Notes: a model not told the origin generated them from the sequence alone. A DNA stretch of 64,000 nt from Acidobacterium capsulatum ATCC 51196 (GCF_000022565.1 NC_012483.1:2666001-2730000); one strand, 5' to 3'. Positions 28,222-38,022 are shown, counted from the stretch's first letter. Made by a program: numbers and translations.

Positions 28222-29193
28222 ATGCAAGCATTCCGCTACACCAAGTCCACGACCGTCGATGCTGCTGTTCAGGCCCATGGCACTTATGTCGCCGGCGGCA
28301 CCACGCTCATCGACCTGATGAAGCTCAATGTCGAGACGCCCGCCTCGCTCGTCGACATCAACCCTCTGCCGCTCGCCAAAGTTGAGGCCCAGCCCGGCGG
28401 AGGCCTGCGCATCGGCGCCATGGTCCGCAACAGCGATCTGGCCAATGACGAGCAGGTCAGGAAGCATTACGCCGTGCTCTCTGAGGCGCTGCTCTCCGGC
28501 GCTTCGCCGCAGTTGCGCAACATGGCCACCACCGGCGGCAACCTGCTCCAGCGCACCCGCTGCTACTACTTCCGTGACACCAGCTACGCCTGCAACAAGC
28601 GCGAGCCCGGCAGCGGCTGCTCCGCTCTTGACGGCTACAACCGCATCCACGCCGTGCTCGGCGGCAGTGAACACTGCGTCGCCGTCATGCCTTCAGACAT
28701 GGCTGTGGCCATGATGGCCCTCGAAGCCACCATCCATACCAGCGGCAGCCAGGGTGAGCGCAAGATTCCCATCCGCGAGTTTTACGTCCTGCCCGGCGAT
28801 ACGCCCCAGCGCGAAAACACCCTGCTGCCCGGCGAACTCATCACGCACGTCACGCTCGCTCCGCTGCCTGCCGGCACCCGGTCTTACTACCTCAAGCTGC
28901 GCGACCGCGCCCAGTATGAATTCGCGCTGGCCTCCGTCGCCGCCGTCACCACCATGAAGGGTGGGCGCATCGAGCGCGTCCGCGTTGCCATGGGCGGAGT
29001 CGGCACCCAGCCCTGGTACGCCCCTGAAGTGGAAAAGGCTCTGGAGGGCAAGCAGGCGACGCCGGAAAATTTCCATCGCGCCGCCGAAGCCGCCCTGGCC
29101 CATGCCAGGCCGCTCAAGGACAACGGATTCAAGATCGAGCTGGCAAAGCGTGCCATCGTGCGCGCTCTCCACGTCACCACAGAAATGGCCTGA
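28222..29193 (+). CDS. paoB: aldehyde oxidoreductase, FAD subunit with extra 4Fe-4S
   Basis: This 323-residue FAD-binding subunit has the phosphate loop VAGGTTLIDLMK and the GASPQLRNMATTGGNLLQRTRC block. The Cys-rich insertion (CYYFRD...ACNKREPGSGCSA) is the extra [4Fe-4S] site seen in PaoB/YagS and 4-hydroxybenzoyl-CoA reductase. It sits between paoA and paoC, with short gaps and the same strand. The enzyme as a whole should oxidise aldehydes, often aromatic, in the periplasm. Confidence 0.92.
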   Translation: MQAFRYTKSTTVDAAVQAHGTYVAGGTTLIDLMKLNVETPASLVDINPLPLAKVEAQPGGGLRIGAMVRNSDLANDEQVRKHYAVLSEALLSGASPQLRNMATTGGNLLQRTRCYYFRDTSYACNKREPGSGCSALDGYNRIHAVLGGSEHCVAVMPSDMAVAMMALEATIHTSGSQGERKIPIREFYVLPGDTPQRENTLLPGELITHVTLAPLPAGTRSYYLKLRDRAQYEFALASVAAVTTMKGGRIERVRVAMGGVGTQPWYAPEVEKALEGKQATPENFHRAAEAALAHARPLKDNGFKIELAKRAIVRALHVTTEMA

Positions 29194-29215
29194 GACTCAC
29201 GGCGAGGACTGCATC

Positions 29216-31489
29216 ATGGCGACTGACTTATTCAACGCACCCATCGGACAACCCGTAACCCGCATTGAGGGCTTTCATAAGGTCACGGGCACGGCACCCT
29301 ACGCGCTCGACTTCCTGCCAGACAACGTGGCGCACGCCGTCGGCGTCTTCAGCACCATCGGCAAGGGCCGCATCGCAAGCATTGACACCAGCAAGGCGGA
29401 GTCCATGCCCGGCGTGCTGGCCGTCCTCCATCACGGCAACATCGGCCCCATCTACCGTTCGGCCGAGCGTCTGCAGCCCAACAGCCACGCCAGTGAGAGC
29501 CGCCCGCCGCTCTCTGACGACCGCGTCTACTACTTCGGCCAATTTGTCGCCGTCGTAGTGGCAAATACCTTTGAGCAGGCCACCGCTGCCGCCGCGCACG
29601 TTCACGTCAAGTACGACGTGGAAAAGCCGGCCACCATGCCCAGCGAAGCGCCCATGCCCGCCGGCAACGCCCGCGCCCAATATGCGCGCGGCGACGCGGC
29701 CAGCGCTTTCTCTTCCGCTCCCGTGCAGATCGAGGGCTTCTACAGCACGCCCACTGAAATGCACAATCCCATGGAGATGCACGCCACCACCGCCGTCTGG
29801 AAGGGCGACAAAGTCACCCTCTATGAGACGACACAGGGCGTCATGAATCATCAGGGCGTCTCCTCCGAGATGCTCGGCATCCCCATCGATCGCGTCGAGG
29901 TCATCTGCTACTTCTGCGGGGGCGGATTCGGCGGCAAGCTCTTTCCCTGGCCGCAGTCCGCCCTGGCCGCCGTTGCCGCGCGCCAGCTCGGCCGCCCCGT
30001 CAAAATCTTTGTCCCGCGCGACATGATGTTCACCACCGTGGGCCACCGCCCCACCACGCAGCAGCATCTGCGCGTCGGCGCAACCCATGACGGCAAGCTG
30101 CTCTCCATCGAGCACAACGTCGTGCAGCCCACCTCCATGCTCGACAGCTTTATGGAGTACTGCATCGGCGTCACCGGCATGCTCTATAGCTGCAAAAACA
30201 TCGCCACGAAGCAGGACGTTATCCCGCTCAACATTGGCACGCCCACGCCCATGCGCGGCCCCGGCACCACACCCGGCCTCTACGCGCTCGAGTCCGCCAT
30301 GGACGATCTGGCCATCAAGCTCAACATGGACCCGCTCGAACTCCGCCTCAAGAACTACGCCGAGATCGACGAAAGCTCCAACAAGCCCTACTCCGGCAAG
30401 CATCTGCGCGAGTGCTATCAGGCCGGCGCGGAAAAATTCGGCTGGTCCAAACGCGATCCTCGCGTCGGCTCCATGCGCAACGGCAGCGAAATCCTCGGCT
30501 GGGGCATGGCCACTTCCACTTGGGAAGCAGGCCGCGGGTCGGCGGACGTGCGCGTGCGCCTCATGGAAGATGGCCGCGTCCGTGTCTCCAGCGGTACGCA
30601 GGACCCCGGCACCGGCACCTACACCGTCATGGCGCAGGTTGCCGCCGAGCGTCTCGGCATCCCGATGCATCGCATCCACGTTGTCATCGGCAAAAGCAAT
30701 CTGCCGCCCGGTCCCATGTCCGGCGGTTCTACGGCCACGGCTTCGGTGATTCCCGCCGTCGCCAAGGCGTGCGATGAGGCCATGAACGCCGTGCTCCGCG
30801 CGGCAGACAACGCGCCCGATCTCGGCATTCACGATCCCGAAAGCGCCACCGGCAACGTCAATCACAGCAAGCCCATCCTCAAAATGACCAATGGCTATGT
30901 TCACGCCGCCGATGCAAAGCCCGAGACCGGCAAGCCGTTCGGCGATGTCTTGCAGGCTCTGAACCTTGCGGCTCTTGAGGGCGAAGCCTCCACCCATCCC
31001 AATCCCGAGATGCGCAAATACTCCGGCCATTGCTTCGGCGCGCAGTTCGTCGAGGTCGGCTGGGACCCCGGCATCGCCCGTCTCCGCGTCAACCGCATCG
31101 TCACCGTCATGGATGTGGGCCGCGTCATCAACAAGAAAACGGCGCGCAACCAGGTCCTCGGGGGCGTCACCTGGGGCATCGGCATGGGCGCGTTTGAAGA
31201 GACCATCTACGATCCGCGCAACGCCAAGCCGCTCAACAACAACTTTGCGGATTATCTCGTTCCCACCAATGCGGACGTGCCCAAAACCGAGGTCATCTTC
31301 GTCGAATACCCTGACTACCACCTCAACGAATTCGGCGCGCGCGGCGTCGGCGAAATCGGCCTGACCGGTGTCGCCTCCGCGCTCACCATGGCTGTCTATC
31401 ACGCCACCGGCATTCGCGTTCGCCGCCTGCCCATCCGCATCGAAGACCTGCTGCCCTCCAAAGTCGGCCTCGCGAAGGACTATGTCTGA
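29216..31489 (+). CDS. paoC: aldehyde oxidoreductase, molybdopterin subunit
   Basis: This catalytic subunit of 757 residues binds molybdopterin cytosine dinucleotide. It has the N-terminal hammerhead domain, the FCGGGFGGKLFPWP loop, the MRGPGTTPGLYALE Mo-contact region and the active-site Glu in GARGVGEIGLTG. It lacks its own signal and would leave with PaoA by the Tat route. The ATG at 29216 follows GGCGAGGA at about seven bases; the open frame is longer upstream but overlaps paoB. The final codons overlap the start of the XdhC-type gene by eight bases. Confidence 0.93.
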   Translation: MATDLFNAPIGQPVTRIEGFHKVTGTAPYALDFLPDNVAHAVGVFSTIGKGRIASIDTSKAESMPGVLAVLHHGNIGPIYRSAERLQPNSHASESRPPLSDDRVYYFGQFVAVVVANTFEQATAAAAHVHVKYDVEKPATMPSEAPMPAGNARAQYARGDAASAFSSAPVQIEGFYSTPTEMHNPMEMHATTAVWKGDKVTLYETTQGVMNHQGVSSEMLGIPIDRVEVICYFCGGGFGGKLFPWPQSALAAVAARQLGRPVKIFVPRDMMFTTVGHRPTTQQHLRVGATHDGKLLSIEHNVVQPTSMLDSFMEYCIGVTGMLYSCKNIATKQDVIPLNIGTPTPMRGPGTTPGLYALESAMDDLAIKLNMDPLELRLKNYAEIDESSNKPYSGKHLRECYQAGAEKFGWSKRDPRVGSMRNGSEILGWGMATSTWEAGRGSADVRVRLMEDGRVRVSSGTQDPGTGTYTVMAQVAAERLGIPMHRIHVVIGKSNLPPGPMSGGSTATASVIPAVAKACDEAMNAVLRAADNAPDLGIHDPESATGNVNHSKPILKMTNGYVHAADAKPETGKPFGDVLQALNLAALEGEASTHPNPEMRKYSGHCFGAQFVEVGWDPGIARLRVNRIVTVMDVGRVINKKTARNQVLGGVTWGIGMGAFEETIYDPRNAKPLNNNFADYLVPTNADVPKTEVIFVEYPDYHLNEFGARGVGEIGLTGVASALTMAVYHATGIRVRRLPIRIEDLLPSKVGLAKDYV

Positions 31490-32579
31490 GCTGCGCCAGA
31501 TTCTCGACCTCGCTCGCCTCGCGCAATCGCGAGGCGAAGAGGTCTGTCTCGTCACCGTCGTCGGCGTCGAGGGCTCGTCCTATCGCAAGCCCGGCGCGCG
31601 CATGCTGCTCACCCGCGGCGGCCAGCGCGCCGGCACCATCAGCGGCGGCTGCCTCGAAGCCGAAGTCAGCAAAAAAGCCTGGTGGCTCACCGCCGAGGGC
31701 GCATCCATCCAGCGCTACACCAGCTTTTTTGATGAAGACTCCGGCATCCCCTTCGGCCTCGGTTGCGGTGGAACCATCCTGCTCCTGCTCGAACGCGGCC
31801 AGCCCGCCCTCGCCACGCTCGAAGCTCTGCGCCGCACCCTCGAGCACGACGAGCCGGCCGTTGCCCTCATCTCCATCGCCGAGCAAAATCCCGGCACCCG
31901 ATGCATCGTTTCTGCTTCCGGCCAAGTGCTCTTCGGCGATCCTGCTCTCGCGCCGCTCGCGGCCCAAACCCTCCGCAACGGCACCCACACCACTCTGCTG
32001 CCAGCCTCCGAATCCACGCCCGCATCCGGGGCCACGCCGCTCTTCTGCGAGCGCATCACCCCTCCGCCCGCACTCTGGATCTTCGGTGCCGGCGACGATG
32101 CGCAGCCCCTGGCCGAGTTCGCCCATAAGTTAGGCTGGCGCATCACCGTCGCCGATGGCCGCTCCCATCTCGCCCGGCCTGAGCGCTTTCCGCTCGCCCG
32201 CCAGGTGCTCACCCTCACGCCAGAAACACCCCTCTCGCTCAAGCCCGCCGACGCCGCCGTGCTCATGACGCACAGCTATGAGCAGGATCACGCCCTGCTC
32301 GCCCGCCTCCTGCCGCTGCCGCTGGCCTATCTCGGCGTCCTTGGGCCCCGCCGCCGCACCCGGCATATCGTCAAAAGCCTCACCCAGCCCGCGCAAAACC
32401 GGCTCGGCGTCACCGCTGAAGAAGCCATGGCCCGGCTCCACGCTCCCGTCGGCCTCGGCCTGCCCGGCCACACGCCCGCGGCCATCGCGCTCTCCATCGC
32501 CGCCGAGATCCATTCCGTCTTCGCCGCCCCTGCTGCTCCGGAATGCGTCGCGTCCCCCGCGCCCGCTCATGCCTTCTAG
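31482..32579 (+). CDS. XdhC/PaoD-type molybdenum cofactor insertion chaperone
   Basis: This 365-residue XdhC/CoxI-family protein helps sulfurate and insert the Mo cofactor into its partner enzyme. It has the N-terminal XdhC domain (GVEGSSYRKPGARML, SGGCLEAEV, LGCGGTILLLLE) and a C-terminal Rossmann domain (WIFGAGDDAQPLAEFAHKLG...VTVADGRSHLA) with VLMTHSYEQD and YLGVLGPRRRT. Its place directly after paoC with an eight-base overlap marks it as the dedicated chaperone, equivalent to PaoD. Confidence 0.88.
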   Translation: MSELRQILDLARLAQSRGEEVCLVTVVGVEGSSYRKPGARMLLTRGGQRAGTISGGCLEAEVSKKAWWLTAEGASIQRYTSFFDEDSGIPFGLGCGGTILLLLERGQPALATLEALRRTLEHDEPAVALISIAEQNPGTRCIVSASGQVLFGDPALAPLAAQTLRNGTHTTLLPASESTPASGATPLFCERITPPPALWIFGAGDDAQPLAEFAHKLGWRITVADGRSHLARPERFPLARQVLTLTPETPLSLKPADAAVLMTHSYEQDHALLARLLPLPLAYLGVLGPRRRTRHIVKSLTQPAQNRLGVTAEEAMARLHAPVGLGLPGHTPAAIALSIAAEIHSVFAAPAAPECVASPAPAHAF

Positions 32580-33189
32580 TGCGCCCGGCGCGGCCATCCT
32601 TCTGGCCGCCGGCTCTTCCTCCCGTCTCGGTCAGCCCAAGCAGTTGGTCCGGCATGAAGGGCAGTCGCTCCTGCGCCGCACAGCTTCCATGGCCCTTGCC
32701 TCTGATGCTTCTTCAGTTATTGTTGTTTTAGGTAACTCAGCCTCGCGGCTACGGCCCGAGCTGGCAGGCCTGCCCGTCTCCATCGTCGAGAATCAGGACT
32801 GGCCTTCCGGCATGGCCGGCTCGCTCCGCTGCGGCCTGGCGCAGCTTCTGCTCCAGGCTCCCGAAACACCCGCGGCGCTGCTCATGGTCTGCGATCAGCC
32901 CCATCTCCAGGCCACTCATCTGCGGCAGCTATGGCAGCAGCATCAGGCTTCGAATCAGGTAGTTGCCGCCCAGCAGGCCGACGGCCAACCCGGAGTTCCC
33001 GCCATCTTCCCCGCCCGCTGCTTCCCCCAACTCGCAGCCCTTCAGGGCGACCAGGGAGCGCGCGCGCTCCTCCGCCAGCTCCCACCCTCTGAGCTTCACA
33101 TCCTGCCCATGCCCGAAGCCGTTGCCGATCTCGACACTCCCGCCGACCTGGCCCGGCTGCGCTCCCAGGCCCTCAATGAGCAGAGTTAA
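32569..33189 (+). CDS. molybdenum cofactor nucleotidyltransferase (MocA/MobA-like)
   Basis: This 206-residue GT-A fold nucleotidyltransferase has LLAAGSSSRLGQPKQL, the NTP-binding P-loop-like start, MVCDQPHL (metal-binding Asp) and GQPGVPAIFPARCF. MocA adds CMP to molybdopterin, the cofactor form used by PaoABC-type enzymes; that makes it the likely cytidylyltransferase for this operon, although GTP-specific MobA cannot be fully excluded. It overlaps the XdhC-type gene by 11 bases. The product ends at a variable tail (LRSQALNEQS). Confidence 0.85.
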   Translation: MPSSAPGAAILLAAGSSSRLGQPKQLVRHEGQSLLRRTASMALASDASSVIVVLGNSASRLRPELAGLPVSIVENQDWPSGMAGSLRCGLAQLLLQAPETPAALLMVCDQPHLQATHLRQLWQQHQASNQVVAAQQADGQPGVPAIFPARCFPQLAALQGDQGARALLRQLPPSELHILPMPEAVADLDTPADLARLRSQALNEQS

Positions 33190-33443
33190 CCCCAAAGATA
33201 ATTTTCCAGGATCAAAATAGCTATTGATATTGAGAAAACAAAATCTATCGGAATCGATGATTTCTGTGATTCCCGTCACACACTTCTGGACAGTTGTTGC
33301 GTCGCGAGTCTAGCATCGCTGTCAAGAAAGTTTAAGAACCAGCATAGGTTCAATCCTTCTAACTTCGGCCAGTTTTACAAACCTGTCCCCAGACGCCTGT
33401 ATTTCCTACAACCTTGTAGTACCAGCTTGTGGAGCGAATCTCT

Positions 33444-34190
33444 ATGGCATGGTATGCCTATTGTGTTACAGAAAAACAATCCTTTCCTGAGTTGCTTCGC
33501 CACCGAAAACCAATTCCGTTGGAATCCGTGGCCGGCATTCAGGGCAATCAAATCTTCCTTTATCCCGCCAGTGATCTCGCAGTAATCGTCAGTGAACATT
33601 CCCCGCAGGAAAACCTCAATCAGAAGGCCGCTGTAGACCACGCCCGCGTCATTGCGGAGTGCTTCAAAGTCTCCACCGTCCTCCCCTTCCGCTTCGGCAC
33701 CGTCTTCGGTGATGACGAAGCCCTTCGCAAGTCCATCCGTTCCAACCACCGTCAATTCTCAACCAACATCGAACGCCTCCGCGGCAAGACCGAGATGCAC
33801 CTCAAAGTGATGCTCGAGGATTGCGGCCGCGATGGTGCCTATCGCCCCTGCGCCGATGCGCATGCGGTCGGCAAGGCCTACCTCGCCAATTTGCGTGAGA
33901 CTGCCACGTTGCAGCGCGAACGCCAGACCAAGGCGCGCTCCGTCTCCGTGCAAATGCATCGCATGTTTACTCCGCTCGACGAAGAAGTCAGTTGCCGGCG
34001 GGTAGACGAGGGAAAGATGCTGCTCGATATCGCCCATCTCATCGATACGCGCAATGTTGAGCGTTATCAGAACAAATATTCGAGTGCCAGCCAGCTCATG
34101 AAGGACTGCCACATGCAGCTCTCCGGGCCATGGCCGCCGTACCATTTCGTGCATCGCCTTTCGCGCAGCAGCTCCACGCTGCCGGCCTAG
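33444..34190 (+). CDS. GvpL/GvpF-family gas vesicle protein, orphan
   Basis: This 248-residue protein shows the GvpF/L signature: N-terminal WYAYCVTE, the central ILPFRFGTVF-like VSTVLPFRFGTVFGDD, and the C-terminal LSGPWPPYHFVHRL (family G-P-W-P-P-Y-x-F). In gas-vesicle clusters GvpF/L are accessory assembly factors. No gvpA or other gvp gene is visible within the window, so this copy is either displaced from its cluster or does something else. ATG 33444 was chosen over GTG 33429 because GGAG lies upstream of it. It is monocistronic, in a repeat-rich surrounding. Confidence 0.82.
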   Translation: MAWYAYCVTEKQSFPELLRHRKPIPLESVAGIQGNQIFLYPASDLAVIVSEHSPQENLNQKAAVDHARVIAECFKVSTVLPFRFGTVFGDDEALRKSIRSNHRQFSTNIERLRGKTEMHLKVMLEDCGRDGAYRPCADAHAVGKAYLANLRETATLQRERQTKARSVSVQMHRMFTPLDEEVSCRRVDEGKMLLDIAHLIDTRNVERYQNKYSSASQLMKDCHMQLSGPWPPYHFVHRLSRSSSTLPA

Positions 34191-34430
34191 CCGCACGAGT
34201 TCTAATTTTCAGAGCGGCCCGGCGGACCCACGAAGCCCCGGGCCACTCCACGAAAGCAGAGGAAAGACGTTCAGAGCGCACCTTCCTCGTGCTTTCTTTT
34301 GTCACAGACGGCAACGCTGCGCGAAAGTTCACAGCGGCGCATCCGTATACCTCAAAAAAAATCACTTCCCCCCTGCCGCCCACTTCGGAAAATCCCGAAG
34401 AATCTGATCTCGCGGAGAAAGTTCGCAAGG

Positions 34431-34492
34431 CTGAAGGGTGCGGACCTGAAGGTGCGGGCCTGAAGGGTACGGGCACCCTGAAGGGTACGGGC
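34431..34492 (+). repeat. four tandem copies of a 14-18 base unit
   Basis: Units starting CTGAAGGGTGCGG at 34431, 34446, 34460 and 34478 differ by small changes. The last copy merges into the first arm of the neighbouring two-hairpin element. Confidence 0.7.
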
Positions 34493-34537
34493 TTGAGCCC
34501 GTACACACAACCGGCAGAAACAACTGGCCTTTAGGCC
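34485..34537 (+). repeat. REP-like two-hairpin element (solo copy B)
   Basis: A perfect eight-base stem GTACGGGC-TTGA-GCCCGTAC (34485-34504), a 21-base spacer, then GGCC-TTTA-GGCC (34526-34537) followed by CTG. The layout, TTNA loops and spacing match copy A at 5750 and the elements around the RAYT gene, although the stem sequence differs. Confidence 0.6.
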
Positions 34538-34760
34538 CTGAGGGAGTGCAAATTACCTCTGTCAGCATGGCCTGATCTCCGTCATTCTGAACCACAACGC
34601 GGTAAACAATCCCGGCAATTCCGCGCCCCCCGTATGCGCGCCCAGCTTCGCCCCAACACCCTGCATCCATTCTCAGCAGCAGCTCATGCCATAGGTGCGG
34701 GAAGGACCAGAACCGCCGCTGCGCCACGCCCCTATGCGAAGATGACCCTTGGTGCCCCTC

Positions 34761-36107
34761 ATGTCTTCTTCGCAAAAATCCCGCCCCGCCCAGTCCCCCT
34801 ACAGCGCCCGCACGCAGCAGAATCCCGCCCCGCGCCCGTCCGCGAAATCTCCCGCGCCTGCTCCCGCCCCCGCTCCGCAGATCCCGGCGCCGCAGCTCCC
34901 CACGCACCCCGGCATCACCATCTCGCGCCGCGCGGCAGACCGCCTGCTCGCCGGCCACGTCTGGGTCTATCGCTCTGAGGTCGAGGCCATCTCTCCCGCG
35001 GAGCGCCCCGCCGGTCTCGCCCCTGTCTATGACCGCCGCGGCACCCTCTTCGGCACCGCGCTCTTCAATCCTGATTCCGAAATCACCCTCCGCCTCCTCG
35101 CGGCAGAAGAACTCCCCGATGAAGCCGCCTTCCTGGCCCTCCTCCAGCAGCGCCTGCGCCGCGCCATCGGCCGCCGCAAGGCCCAGCTCGCAGCCGGGCA
35201 TTCCGCCTGCCGCCTCGTCTTCAGCGAGGCCGACGCGCTGCCCGGCATCATCGCAGACAAATACGGCGACCTCATCATCCTCCAGCTCGCCAGCAAGGTC
35301 CTTGATACCGCCGCCGTGCGCGCGGCCATCGTCGCCGTGCTGGTCGCCGAACTCGCCCCCGCCACCATTCTCGAGCGCCCCAGCCCCCGCATCCGCGAGC
35401 TGGAGCAGCTCAGCGCCCCGCCCAGCGCCGTCCTCTACGCGCAGGGCGATCCGCTCACGCACTCCACCTTTGCCTTGAATGGCCTGCTCTTCCGCTTCGA
35501 CGCCGAGGCAGGGCAAAAGACCGGGGCCTTCCTCGACCAGCGCGAAAACTACGCCGCCGCCGCCCGCCATGCCCACGGCCAGGCCCTCGACATCTGCACC
35601 TACCAGGGCGGATTCGCCCTGCACCTCGCCCAGGTCTGCCCCCGCGTCACCGGCGTGGACATCTCCCGCGCCGCCCTCGAGGTCGCCGAGCTCAATCTCG
35701 CCGCCAACTACTCGGCTCTCGCCGCCAGCGAAGTCGACTGGATCGAAGCCAATGCCTTCGACCTGCTCCGCGACTGGAGCGACGCCGGCAACGCCTACGA
35801 CACCATCGTGCTCGACCCTCCCGCCTTCGCCAAGTCAAAGCGCGCTCTGGAAGGTGCCCTGCGCGGCTACAAAGAGCTCAACCTCCGCGCTCTCAAAATG
35901 CTGCGCCCCGGCGGAGTCCTCGTCACCCACTCCTGCTCCCATCACGTCTCTCTGGCCGACTTCACTGAGGTCGTCCGCGCCGCCGCCGCCGATGCCCGCC
36001 GCCGCGTCCGCCTGCTCGAGCGCCGCGGAGCCGCCAGCGACCACCCCGTCATCCTCAACATTCCGGAAACCGAATACCTGAAGTGCCTCATCCTCGAAGT
36101 GGATTGA
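34761..36107 (+). CDS. rlmI: 23S rRNA (cytosine) methyltransferase, RlmI-like
   Basis: This product of about 448 residues combines a PUA-like domain (SRRAADRLLAGHVWVYRSEV) with a class I methyltransferase domain: ALDICTYQGGFALHLA (motif I), GVDISRAALEVAELN, and VLDPPAFAKSKRALEGALRG (motif IV with DPPAF). RlmI makes m5C1962 in 23S rRNA. The first 45 residues are Ser/Pro/Ala-rich and look disordered, so a start further downstream is possible; ATG 34761 was chosen over an in-frame TTG at 34749. The C-terminus matches the family (TEYLKCLILEVD). Confidence 0.88.
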   Translation: MSSSQKSRPAQSPYSARTQQNPAPRPSAKSPAPAPAPAPQIPAPQLPTHPGITISRRAADRLLAGHVWVYRSEVEAISPAERPAGLAPVYDRRGTLFGTALFNPDSEITLRLLAAEELPDEAAFLALLQQRLRRAIGRRKAQLAAGHSACRLVFSEADALPGIIADKYGDLIILQLASKVLDTAAVRAAIVAVLVAELAPATILERPSPRIRELEQLSAPPSAVLYAQGDPLTHSTFALNGLLFRFDAEAGQKTGAFLDQRENYAAAARHAHGQALDICTYQGGFALHLAQVCPRVTGVDISRAALEVAELNLAANYSALAASEVDWIEANAFDLLRDWSDAGNAYDTIVLDPPAFAKSKRALEGALRGYKELNLRALKMLRPGGVLVTHSCSHHVSLADFTEVVRAAAADARRRVRLLERRGAASDHPVILNIPETEYLKCLILEVD

Positions 36108-36179
36108 GGAAGTCGATGGAGGCAGTGAACTCAGGAATGCGCGAGCGCCCCGGAAGGCCAGCCCGTAATCCCCGTAGCC

Positions 36180-36554
<375 letters not shown>

Positions 36555-36607
36555 TCCTCCGTGAACCACCTCTCCCCATACCCGCTGTCTCGCCGACCCG
36601 CCTATGG

Positions 36608-36647
36608 CTGACTCGCTGACCTGCTGACTCGCTGACCCGCTGACTCG
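36608..36647 (+). repeat. tandem octamer array upstream of tyrS
   Basis: Five contiguous eight-base units: CTGACTCG, CTGACCTG, CTGACTCG, CTGACCCG, CTGACTCG. A related four-unit array lies at 40033-40064. It ends about 40 bases before the tyrS ATG, so it could sit in or near the tyrS promoter. Confidence 0.8.
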
Positions 36648-36689
36648 CTAGCCTCTCCACCCCTGGCCGCTCTTATACTAAAAACACTC

Positions 36690-37937
36690 ATGAGCCAGTT
36701 TCTTCCCGTAGAGGAGCAGCTTGATCTGCTCGAAAAAGGTGCGGCAGAGATCATTCGCGTCTCTGACCTTCGCGAGCGGCTGGAAAAGTCGCGCCAGACC
36801 GGCAAGCCCCTGCGTGTCAAAGCCGGCTTTGACCCCACCGCGCCTGACTTGCATCTTGGCCACACCGTGCTCGTGCGCAAGCTCAAGCACTTTCAGGATC
36901 TTGGCCACACCGTCATCTTCCTCGTCGGCGACTACACCGCGCTCATCGGCGACCCCACCGGCCGCTCGGCCACGCGCAAGCCGCTCACCCGCGAGCAGAT
37001 CGACCAGAACGCGCAGACTTACACCGATCAGGTCTTCAAGATTCTCGACCGCGAAAAAACTGAGGTGCGCTTCAACTCCGAGTGGCTCGGCAAGCTCAGC
37101 TTTGAAGACATCATTCGCCTCGCCGCCAAGTTCACCGTCTCGCAGATGCTCGAGCGCGCCGAGTTCCACGCGCGCTTTCAGAACGAGCAGCCCATCTCCC
37201 TGCATGAGTTCATGTACCCGCTCGCCCAGGGCTATGACTCCGTCGCCCTTGAGGCCGATGTCGAGCTCGGCGGAACCGATCAGAAGTTCAACCTCCTCGC
37301 CGGCCGCGAGCTGCAGCGCGACTTCGGCCAGCCGCCCCAGATCGTCCTCATGACGCCCATCATCGAGGGCCTCGACGGCGTGCAGAAAATGTCCAAATCC
37401 CTCGGCAACGCCATCGGCATCCACGAGCCGCCGCAGGAGATGTACGGCAAGCTCATGTCCATCAACGACGAGCTCATGTGGCGCTACTGGACGCTCCTCA
37501 CCGATCTCCGCCAGTCCGAGATCGACCAGATGCAGGCCCATGTCACGAGCGGTGCGCTCCACCCCATGGAAGCCAAAAAGCACCTCGCCCGCACCATCGT
37601 CGCCGGCTTCCACGGCGCCGAGGCCGCGCAGGTCGCCGATGAAAACTGGGCCCGCCAGTTCCAGCAGAAGAGCGATGACGTCGAAGGGCTCGAAGAACTC
37701 ACGCTCACCCCGGAAGCCCTCGGCTTTGATCCGGAGAAAGGCATCCGCGTCTCCAAACTGCTCACCGCGCTCGGCCTCGCCGCCTCATCCTCCGAAGCCG
37801 ATCGCAAAATCAAGGAGGGCGCCGTCCGCCTTGACGGAGAAGTCGTCCGGCAGAGCTACATCCCGCTCAACGGCTCCCGCCCGGCCCGCATCACCGCCCG
37901 CGTCGGCAAGCGCGCCAAGGTCGCCGTCATCGAGTAG
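36690..37937 (+). CDS. tyrS: tyrosyl-tRNA synthetase
   Basis: This 415-residue class I synthetase charges tRNA-Tyr. The HIGH-type motif is HLGHT in [11 protein letters not shown], the tyrosine pocket follows in [18 protein letters not shown], and KMSKS lies in [14 protein letters not shown]-terminal S4 RNA-binding domain ([31 protein letters not shown]) completes it. It belongs to the TyrZ-like subclass by its length and its HLGHT variant. No T-box element is seen upstream; that position is taken by tandem octamers. Confidence 0.96.
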   Translation: MSQFLPVEEQLDLLEKGAAEIIRVSDLRERLEKSRQTGKPLRVKAGFDPTAPDLHLGHTVLVRKLKHFQDLGHTVIFLVGDYTALIGDPTGRSATRKPLTREQIDQNAQTYTDQVFKILDREKTEVRFNSEWLGKLSFEDIIRLAAKFTVSQMLERAEFHARFQNEQPISLHEFMYPLAQGYDSVALEADVELGGTDQKFNLLAGRELQRDFGQPPQIVLMTPIIEGLDGVQKMSKSLGNAIGIHEPPQEMYGKLMSINDELMWRYWTLLTDLRQSEIDQMQAHVTSGALHPMEAKKHLARTIVAGFHGAEAAQVADENWARQFQQKSDDVEGLEELTLTPEALGFDPEKGIRVSKLLTALGLAASSSEADRKIKEGAVRLDGEVVRQSYIPLNGSRPARITARVGKRAKVAVIE

Positions 37938-38022
37938 CAGCCCCACCACCCATCCAAGGTGCCTGACCACCCCGGACAGCCAACTCCTAACTGACCACTG
38001 ACAACTGGGAACTAAACCATCC

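Larger units (their letters stand above)
34191..34760. other. 570-base gap with repeats between the GvpF/L gene and rlmI
   Basis: The left part (34200-34420) shows nothing I can assign. The middle holds four imperfect tandem copies and a two-hairpin REP-like element (separate entries). The right part (34560-34760) has no defensible gene or promoter. Short frames here have the skewed Pro/Arg composition of shadow ORFs. Confidence 0.5.

Noticed and set aside
29228-31555. 775-residue ORF antisense to paoC
   Set aside because: It lies entirely opposite a gene with clear catalytic motifs, is Gly/Ala/Asp/Val-rich and shows no domain. It is a GC-driven shadow frame, like several other long antisense frames in the window (for example 4257-5684 and 34362-35624).
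33280-33310. Sigma-54-like sequence upstream of the GvpF/L gene
   Set aside because: TGGACA...TTGC has one base too few between the GG and GC elements, so it does not meet the consensus spacing.
36608-36647. Possible CRISPR array
   Set aside because: The units are eight bases long and contiguous, with no spacers and no cas genes in the window. The same applies to the 14-mer array at 39856.
36648-36689. T-box or tRNA-like leader before tyrS
   Set aside because: No T-box sequence, specifier loop or terminator/antiterminator pair was found; the region holds octamer repeats and a short spacer.
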